Source: Uloborus plumipes (taxonomy: Eukaryota > Arthropoda > Arachnida > Araneae > Uloboridae). From it: 64,000 nt of DNA. The notes beneath the pieces were generated by a model. The model was not told the origin of the DNA. It did not search any database and worked only from the letters and a program-made list of their open reading frames with translations. The first letter of the stretch is position 1; the number at the start of each line of letters is the position of its first letter. Below, piece by piece: positions 61,201 through 64,000 of the stretch. A program made the translations under genes and the position numbers. The stretch spans positions 1 to 64,000 of the forward strand of contig JAXGGA010004659.1 of the NCBI GenBank assembly GCA_038373865.1, given 5' to 3'.

Positions 61201-61660
61201 AATTTTCTATTGAAGATATCAACTCATATCAACCAAATTTCGCTCACATCTAATAACACAAAAGCAAACGTTTATTATTTTGTTTTTATTTTTTCTATTC
61301 AGGCGATCTTTAGAAATAACCCCATTCAACCCACATAATATCAAAGATTTCAAACTACATACTTTGCACGAAATTGAAGCTGATGTCGTCGTGTTTTACA
61401 GAGGTCTGATTTTTTAAATACGCAATTATTAAAAATAAGATAATCAAAGAAACTAGCTTGATCCTAATTTATGCTCTGAATTAAGGTAATGATTTAGTTT
61501 AGATGCATGATACTTACTTATAACATTCTTTCGCCTCTAAAGTTGGGTCTGACTGATTGGCATCACATTCACACTCTTTGCCATACTTCTCTTTGTAGCA
61601 TTTACAAATGCCACATACAAAACTGCCATTGCCTTTGCTGCATTTCTCGCTGAATGGCTC
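43160..61660 (-). CDS. Integrin beta subunit, 3' half (nine exons, 5' end outside)
   Basis: Nine minus-strand exons join in phase: 61660-61518, 59791-59719, 59590-59521, 55492-55389, 52197-52111, 50962-50836, 49693-49580, 48314-48148 and 43225-43160. Together they are 951 nt, 316 residues plus TGA. They encode, in order, the end of I-EGF1, I-EGF2 to 4 (CGxC and CxC patterns), the beta-tail domain, a transmembrane helix, and a tail with HDRREL and two NPxY motifs. Integrin beta chains pair with alpha chains at the cell surface, bind matrix ligands outside and talin, kindlin and other linkers inside. The beta-I domain and hybrid/PSI domains should be beyond 64000. All inferred introns are GT-AG. 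The spacing and identity of motifs match animal beta1/beta-PS-type subunits; assignment to one arthropod paralogue is not possible here. Confidence 0.93.
43325..45778. mobile_element. Giant palindrome, 2.45 kb, in the last integrin intron
   Basis: The left arm (43325 to about 44363) starts GGTTCATTCCATGTCAAGTG; the right arm (about 44768-45778) ends CACTTGACATGGAATGACCC. Arms of about 1 kb pair at high identity, around a ~400-bp AT-rich centre. TACT stands outside both ends, a possible 4-bp duplication. There is no transposase. Predicted small peptides on both arms are mirror images of the same non-coding sequence. Confidence 0.85.
45935..46165 (+). mobile_element. tRNA-derived SINE
   Basis: The head carries A box GGTATCCCGATCGGTAAGG and B box GGGTTCGTTCC around a CTCGTAA anticodon-like loop. 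The 3' part (ACCTCTGGGAGTACTGGACC and TTGGTCTGAATCAAAAGAA) is unrelated to tRNA. It lies in the last integrin intron in antisense orientation. Confidence 0.65.
46242..46385. repeat. Near-perfect 144-bp hairpin
   Basis: TCTGTACCTCAGAACCAGAC at the left mirrors GTCTGGTTCTGAGGTACAGA at the right; the arms of about 62 bp differ at only one or two positions, leaving a loop of roughly 18 bp. It is in the last integrin intron. The high identity means it is young or maintained. Confidence 0.9.
46958..47620. mobile_element. Helitron-like remnants
   Basis: TCTACTTATATTAAAAACTG occurs at 46958 and again at 47351, both after an A, as at Helitron 5' ends (TC, inserted between A and T). CCCGTGCAACGCCGGACC near 47586, and a similar CCCGTGCAAC at 47450, resemble a Helitron-type 3' region. 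No Rep/helicase coding is present. This is tentative. Confidence 0.35.
48148..48314 (-). CDS. Integrin beta exon: transmembrane and membrane-proximal tail
   Basis: The exon starts after TTTTCAG with (E)[17 protein letters not shown] and continues [12 protein letters not shown], a single hydrophobic helix. [19 protein letters not shown] and LMAKWQK follow before a GTAAGATTG donor. The HDRRE segment carries the Asp that forms the inner-membrane clasp with the alpha chain, and FEKE contributes to talin binding. Phase joins exactly to the exon at 49580. Confidence 0.95.
48490..48892 (-). pseudogene. LINE (CR1/L2-like) reverse-transcriptase 3' fragment
   Basis: The frame reads [38 protein letters not shown], then a [18 protein letters not shown] segment. 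This is the conserved end of non-LTR retrotransposon ORF2 proteins just after the RT domain. A frameshift near 48620 is followed by RGHCFELF and [16 protein letters not shown] sequence continuing the match. Only the 3' end is present, as is usual for 5'-truncated LINEs. It is in an integrin intron, on the same strand. Confidence 0.8.
49580..49693 (-). CDS. Integrin beta exon: beta-tail domain
   Basis: Starts after a CCTATTAG acceptor: (V)[34 protein letters not shown] and SVR, before a GTAAGATTT donor. The CxFxDExxCxFYF pattern is the beta-tail core found in other integrin beta chains. Confidence 0.92.
50099..50480. mobile_element. MITE family B, copy 2 (~382 bp)
   Basis: ATATCGCTGCTTGAAATGAA at the left mirrors TTCATTTCAAGCAGCGACATAT at the right, extending through CAGTGGCATAT. 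Related to 42477-42875 by the ATATCG.CGCT ends and TTTTCAGGAGAGCG. It lies in an integrin intron. Confidence 0.75.
50836..50962 (-). CDS. Integrin beta exon: I-EGF4/beta-tail junction
   Basis: Starts after a CTTGACAG acceptor: [42 protein letters not shown], then GTAAAATAC donor. The donor is weak-looking (GTAAAA). Reading through it would add about 23 residues and reach TAA at 50766, so intron retention could truncate the protein before the membrane. Confidence 0.92.
52111..52197 (-). CDS. Integrin beta exon: I-EGF4
   Basis: An 87-nt phase 0-0 exon: [20 protein letters not shown] then FGAYCDDCS, with the C-x-C-G-x-C-x-C module pattern. Skipping it would keep the frame. Confidence 0.93.
52447..52560 (+). 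mobile_element. Possible tRNA-derived SINE fragment
   Basis: An A-box-like TAGCCTAGTGGATAA and a B-box-like GGGTTCGGAGCCC lie about 35 bp apart, followed by a non-tRNA tail. Weak support. Confidence 0.35.
53262..53989. mobile_element. Inverted-repeat element, 728 bp
   Basis: TGTCACGCCT at the left mirrors AGGCGTGACA at the right. After an 11-bp difference the match resumes as GTGATTCATGACCTCTCAG / CTGAGAGGTCATGAATCAC and GATTTTCTCCCAAAAA / TTTTTTGGGAGAAAATC. No clear target duplication. In an integrin intron. Confidence 0.7.
54688..54960 (+). repeat. (GT)n tract and degenerate doublet
   Basis: GTGTGTGTGTGTGTTTG at about 54693 is followed by two similar blocks. They are GATCTTTACCAAATTTGGC...GGGGAGGGGTTCATCCCC and GATCTTCACAAATTTGGT...GGGGAATTTTCGCCCC, about 110 bp apart. 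They look like interior sequence of a dispersed repeat. Confidence 0.45.
55092..55235. mobile_element. PIF/Harbinger-like MITE, copy 2 (144 bp)
   Basis: GGGCCATGCTCCACATC at the left mirrors GATGTGGAGCATGGCCC at the right, with TAA outside both ends (3-bp duplication, typical of PIF/Harbinger). A diverged relative lies at 12672-12801. Confidence 0.8.
55389..55492 (-). CDS. Integrin beta exon: I-EGF3
   Basis: Starts after an ATTGTAG acceptor: (G)[17 protein letters not shown] then [17 protein letters not shown], ending at a GTAAGTAA donor. It joins CSG from the exon at 59521 to give the usual C-x-G-N-G-x-C-x-C-G run. Confidence 0.94.
55568..55870. mobile_element. MITE, 303 bp, beside integrin exon
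   Basis: GGCAGGAATTCGAGTGAAAC at the left mirrors GTTTCACTTGAATTCCTGCC at the right. AATCGCTACTGGAAATGAAT inside mirrors ATTCACTTCCAGTAGCGATT. AAAG-like bases flank it. It sits 76 bp from the acceptor of the exon at 55492. Confidence 0.8.
56158..56668. mobile_element. piggyBac-like MITE, copy 2 (511 bp)
   Basis: Ends CCCATTAATGAC and TATTAATGGG with TTAA after the right end and CTAA before the left. Shares words with 15657-15877 in reverse orientation but is longer. Confidence 0.6.
56738..57641 (-). mobile_element. Mariner element, internally deleted (904 bp)
   Basis: The 29-bp terminal inverted repeats start CCAGGTGTGTAAATATGAAA and end with the matching TTTCATACTTATACACCTGG, with TA directly outside both. 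The structure and the protein remains identify a mariner of the mauritiana type. Full-length mariners are about 1.3 kb; the missing ~400 bp is an internal deletion of the transposase gene. It lies in an integrin intron, same strand. Confidence 0.92.
56814..57470 (-). pseudogene. Mariner transposase, deleted and frameshifted
   Basis: The frame opens MSSFVP at 57470 and continues into [20 protein letters not shown], then needs a frameshift near 57310 to reach [19 protein letters not shown]. At about 57218 the N-terminal DNA-binding part (LLDED) is fused to the C-terminal third ([12 protein letters not shown]), removing the region with the first catalytic Asp. The last two catalytic Asp contexts, LLHDDAPAH and YSPDLAPSD, remain. 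The element cannot encode an active transposase. Confidence 0.9.
57650..59045. other. Integrin intron sequence, nothing recognised
   Basis: AT-rich intron between the mariner and the duplicated exon region. It has a C tract at 57829-57840 and no supported feature. Confidence 0.4.
59268..59307 (-). pseudogene. Duplicate (partial) integrin I-EGF2 exon
   Basis: The last 40 nt of the exon at 59521 are duplicated here, reading [13 protein letters not shown] plus one base before an intact GTAAGTAG donor. Twelve of 13 residues match (Ser to Thr). Of five base changes four are synonymous. The upstream half of the exon is not conserved and I find no AG acceptor in the phase needed to follow the exon ending at 59719. 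It is therefore called a relic, although the substitution pattern hints at past or present constraint. Confidence 0.75.
59521..59590 (-). CDS. Integrin beta exon: I-EGF2 second half
   Basis: Starts after [30 protein letters not shown] then KSCS, ending in phase 1 at a GTAAGTAA donor. The YxGKFCxCDNxxC pattern is shared with other integrin beta chains. Confidence 0.94.
59719..59791 (-). CDS. Integrin beta exon: I-EGF2 first half
   Basis: Starts after TTTCTTCCAG in phase 2 to 0: (K)[17 protein letters not shown] then CHCNPRS, ending at GTAAGTTG. The KENS..CSxNGxCxCGQCxC run is highly characteristic of integrin beta. Confidence 0.95.
60140..60510. repeat. Degenerate tandem repeat, ~140-160-bp unit
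   Basis: TTCAGTTGCCTCTGGGCGTTC, TTCAGTTATCTCTGGGCCC and TTCATTTATCTCAAAGGTGG begin three diverged units at about 60146, 60306 and 60445. Each is followed by TTCATTATACAAAATT-type and GTTAATTTT-type words. Confidence 0.5.
60720..60930. repeat. Degenerate direct repeat pair
   Basis: TTTTGAGTGAACACTCCGATTC near 60735 and TTTTGAGTAAACAGGCCTATTC near 60883 each lead into TCGAAAGATCTCTGCG / TCAAAAGATCTTGGTA words. Two diverged copies about 150 bp apart inside an integrin intron. Confidence 0.5.
61518..61660 (-). CDS. Integrin beta exon: I-EGF1 end (first exon in window)
   Basis: Starts after [58 protein letters not shown], ending in phase 2 at GTAAGTA. The CSxGNGxxxCGxCxC pattern is the first I-EGF module. 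The exon before it is not in the remaining 2.3 kb as far as I can tell. Confidence 0.94.
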
Positions 61661-62625
61661 CTGAAAGCAAGCAAAAGCATTTTTCGTACTTTTTAAAAGA
61701 AGTCGGAAACATAAGATCCAGTTTAAAAAAAACAAAAAGAAAGGTAGATTTTGAAAGAAGGAGAATTGTGACACAAACGCAAAACTGAATTTCTGGAAAA
61801 AGGTTTCAACCTGCTGACGTATCTAAGTCTGCAGAAGCCGCAAATAGAGGTGGATCAAGGAAAGACTCGTCAAGAGCAGATACTTTTAAAAAGTGGTGCC
61901 AATATTTGGAAGAGAACGATGAATGCCAATACACTTTCAATGAGCTCACTGATTTATTTTGCCGGCTAAATCCTTGTGTAGAGCCATACCATGACAAACA
62001 TTTGAAAAGAAAACTCGTGGAACACTATGGGGACAGTGTTAATGTCACGACCATTACAGGTGTGAATATATTTTAATGAGACAGTGTCCAAAATACTTTT
62101 CAATAAATGGTACACAGATAAAGCTGAAGAGGTAAAGAGAATTATTGAAACAACTGCCATGCTCAATAAGACGAGACATAAAAAATCAAGTTCATAATTG
62201 TTCCCAGTTTCCTTCTTTTAAAGAAATACGAAACGAAAACCCTGAGTTGATTCCAGAATCTCTCCAGTTACTTATCTCTCAGATCATTAAGCCTAAAAAA
62301 CAAACGAAGGAAATTAAAAAAGCTATTGATAGATAGGAAAGTGACTGCTATTTCTCATTCGATAATTTCTTCAACAAGACCACGTTCCTTTCTATATCCT
62401 ATTCAATTTGGTACAGCTATGTACTTACACAGGAGATTTGTATCAAGGCTACTTGTCAATGTAATATCAAAAATGGGGTTTGGGCTCTTCATATAGTGAA
62501 GTAATAGGATTTGAAAGATCTGTAACGAGGACATCAATCTAGAGAAGGGCTATATTCAGTTTGTTTTTGATTACGCGAACTATAACGTTTAGCCTATTAA
62601 TAGTCACAATTTGTACCACGCTATG

Positions 62626-63338
62626 CAGAGGCGGATCAAGTGAAGTGGGGGCCCCAAGCGGTAAAAGTTTTGGGTCCCCCCCTCCACCCCACTCTAAAAA
62701 AGGGGGAGAAAAAAAAACCAATACAGTTTACCAATATTTTTTATTTACATACCTCATATAAATTTTCGTCTAGATTTAATTGCAGCAAAATCATTAATTA
62801 TGTTTTCCGTGTCGACGCGGTTCAACAGTTCCTGTTCAATATACAGTATGGCAAGGTTGTTAAGCCTCTCTTCTCCCATTTTACTATGTAAATAATTTTT
62901 TACTCTTTTTAAAACAGAAAACGATCTTTCACCTGATGCATTTGACAAAGGTATTGTCAAAAATATTTTCAAAAGTGTCTCCATGTTCGGAAATGTGCAA
63001 GACATCCCTCTAGCAGCTTGATAAATATTATGACACGAGAGACTTAAATTGTCTGAATTTTCAGATGTTCTTTTGAATGAGTCCTCATTTTCTTTCAGAA
63101 ACGGTCATCGTCTTTTAAAATATTTATGAAACAAATTTGTGGACCTTATTAGCCTATTGGTACATATTAGTCCCCGGCTGCAAAAAAGCTCGTTCGTTAA
63201 GCTACAGGTTGCAGTTATATCTAAAACCAGTGCATTCGAATTTTAGATTCTCGGAGAATTTCGGGGCCCCATGGCGCATCACGGGTCGACGGGGCCCCGC
63301 GCTGCCGCTTACTCCGCGTACCGTTAGACCCGCCTCTG
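62626..63338 (-). mobile_element. hAT element derivative, 713 bp, with 8-bp target duplication
   Basis: The ends CAGAGGCGGATC and GACCCGCCTCTG are inverted repeats with one mismatch. ACGCTATG occurs immediately outside both (62618-62625 and 63339-63346), a perfect 8-bp duplication. It carries only the end of a hAT transposase gene on its minus strand. It is inserted into the uncharacterised pseudogene at 61804. Confidence 0.93.
62754..63085 (-). pseudogene. hAT transposase C-terminal (dimerisation) fragment
   Basis: The frame reads MSCTFPNMETLLKIFLTIPL, SNASGERSFSVLKRVKNYL, HSKMGEERLNNLAILYIEQ, the typical hAT C-terminal dimerisation region (ASxERxFSxLxxIKxxLRxxMxxxRLxxLxxL). A further in-frame stretch upstream (DSFKRTSENSDNLSLSCHN) extends to about 63085. 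The DDE catalytic region and the zinc finger are missing, so this copy could move only with help from another element. Confidence 0.85.
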
Positions 63339-63415
63339 ACGCTATGAGAGGAATCATGTGCCCCCTCGAACAGCCGTTCACATTGATTCAAAAGCTCCTC
63401 GAACAGCTGTTTTGA

Positions 63416-64000
63416 CTAAAGCTATAGAAAATTGTTGTCTCACACAAGTTGTTTTACCAGTGCCCGAGTGCATGTGGTTATGCCAAAATTGAAGCCCTCC
63501 CATTGCAAAATTAGCTTGTAAAAAAGTCATCCGCTGCTCCCTCTTTCATCTTGAACTTCCTATGGTCATCTGGGATATGGTTTGATGATGGATGCCTGAG
63601 CAAAAATAACGTGTTGAATGATAAAGTCACCTCATAGCAATGTTTCAAAGTATAGTGAAAAGGTAAAAAAAATTGTGTAATCATTTAAGTTTTTATGTTA
63701 AAATAATTCTTATTTTTAATATGTGTATGTGTTAAATACTTACGAGATTTGTCCTCCAAATTAATTATTTCATTTATGATGTAGGAAAAGAGGAAGAAAA
63801 GACTTCATCTGGCAAAAGAGGCAGTTTTTATACTAAAAGATTTCTGTCGTTTGTTTTACTTTAATTCAACTATGTTTTCAGTTTTTACCAGCGAGGCAGG
63901 TAGGCCCACAGAGTGACGCTAATGTTGACAGTGGGTTTTAGATATCAAACAGATGGTCTAAATCATGTTTCAAAAACATTTAATTTACTCCCTTCAACTT
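63416..64000. other. Integrin intron, no exon recognised
   Basis: AT-rich. The start could still belong to the degraded pseudogene (ILNFLWSSGIWFDDG-like frame near 63550), but the match is too weak to extend it. No integrin exon pattern was seen on the minus strand. Confidence 0.35.

Larger units (their letters stand above)
61804..63415 (+). pseudogene. Broken copy of an uncharacterised invertebrate protein family
   Basis: Four shifted frames give one continuous protein-like sequence. 61804-62060 reads RADTFKKWCQYLEENDECQY, TFNELTDLFCRLNPCVEPYH and KRKLVEHYGDSVNVTTIT. 62078-62165 reads ETVSKILFNKWYTDKAEEVK. 62166-62333 reads IRRDIKNQVHNCSQFPSF and on. 62329-62540 reads RPRSFLYPIQFGTAMYLHRR and on. 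QFVFDYANYNV and NSHNLYHAM follow to 62625, and RGIMCPLEQPF resumes at 63347 after a 713-bp insertion. From memory this resembles long, unnamed, multi-copy proteins in arthropod, mollusc and cnidarian genomes, probably linked to mobile DNA; function unknown. Frameshifts and stops make it non-functional. Confidence 0.6.

Noticed and set aside
61060..61338. 92-aa plus-strand ORF in an integrin intron
   Set aside because: Lys/Asn/Phe-rich sequence expected from AT-rich DNA; no recognisable family.

Overview
This is a eukaryotic, AT-rich, intron-bearing and repeat-laden window. It fits an arthropod genome, possibly a chelicerate such as a spider. That placement is an inference from the animal genes, the intron sizes, the mauritiana-type mariner, the tRNA-headed SINEs and the very many small inverted-repeat DNA transposons; no marker in the window fixes the species.

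Three protein-coding genes are supported. (1) The last two coding exons of a Rab GTPase of the Rab5/Rab22/Rab31 group lie at 445-3573 (+), ending in a Cys-Cys prenylation motif, with a poly(A) signal at 3782. (2) A complete intronless coding sequence on the minus strand (36204-34114, 696 aa) encodes a PP1 glycogen-targeting subunit (PPP1R3 family) with an RVxF-type PP1 site, a C-terminal CBM21 domain and three 38-residue tandem repeats. (3) The 3' half of an integrin beta gene occupies 61660 down to 43160 (-). Nine exons can be joined in phase (951 nt, 316 residues plus stop), covering the I-EGF modules, beta-tail domain, transmembrane helix and a cytoplasmic tail with two NPxY motifs. Its 5' exons lie beyond 64000.

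The rest is introns and intergenic DNA holding transposon remains, many with target-site duplications that can be read directly: three copies of a ~165-bp hAT-like MITE with 8-bp duplications, a 713-bp hAT derivative, TTAA-type elements, pogo/Tigger-like and PIF/Harbinger-like MITEs, a 904-bp internally deleted mariner, a CR1/L2-like LINE tail, tRNA-derived SINEs, and two palindromes of about 2.5-2.8 kb.

Layout: 0-3.8 kb Rab 3' end; 3.8-34 kb intergenic with MITEs and the 16.5-19.3 kb palindrome; 34-36.5 kb PPP1R3 gene and promoter; 36.5-43 kb intergenic; 43-64 kb integrin beta with transposon-filled introns. The genes are not an operon or obvious pathway (endosomal traffic, glycogen metabolism, cell adhesion). 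No defence, biosynthetic or other novel multi-gene system was seen. The best leads are a tandemly duplicated integrin exon whose differences are mostly synonymous, an unnamed multi-copy protein family broken by a hAT insertion inside the integrin intron, and long palindromes that could produce hairpin RNA.
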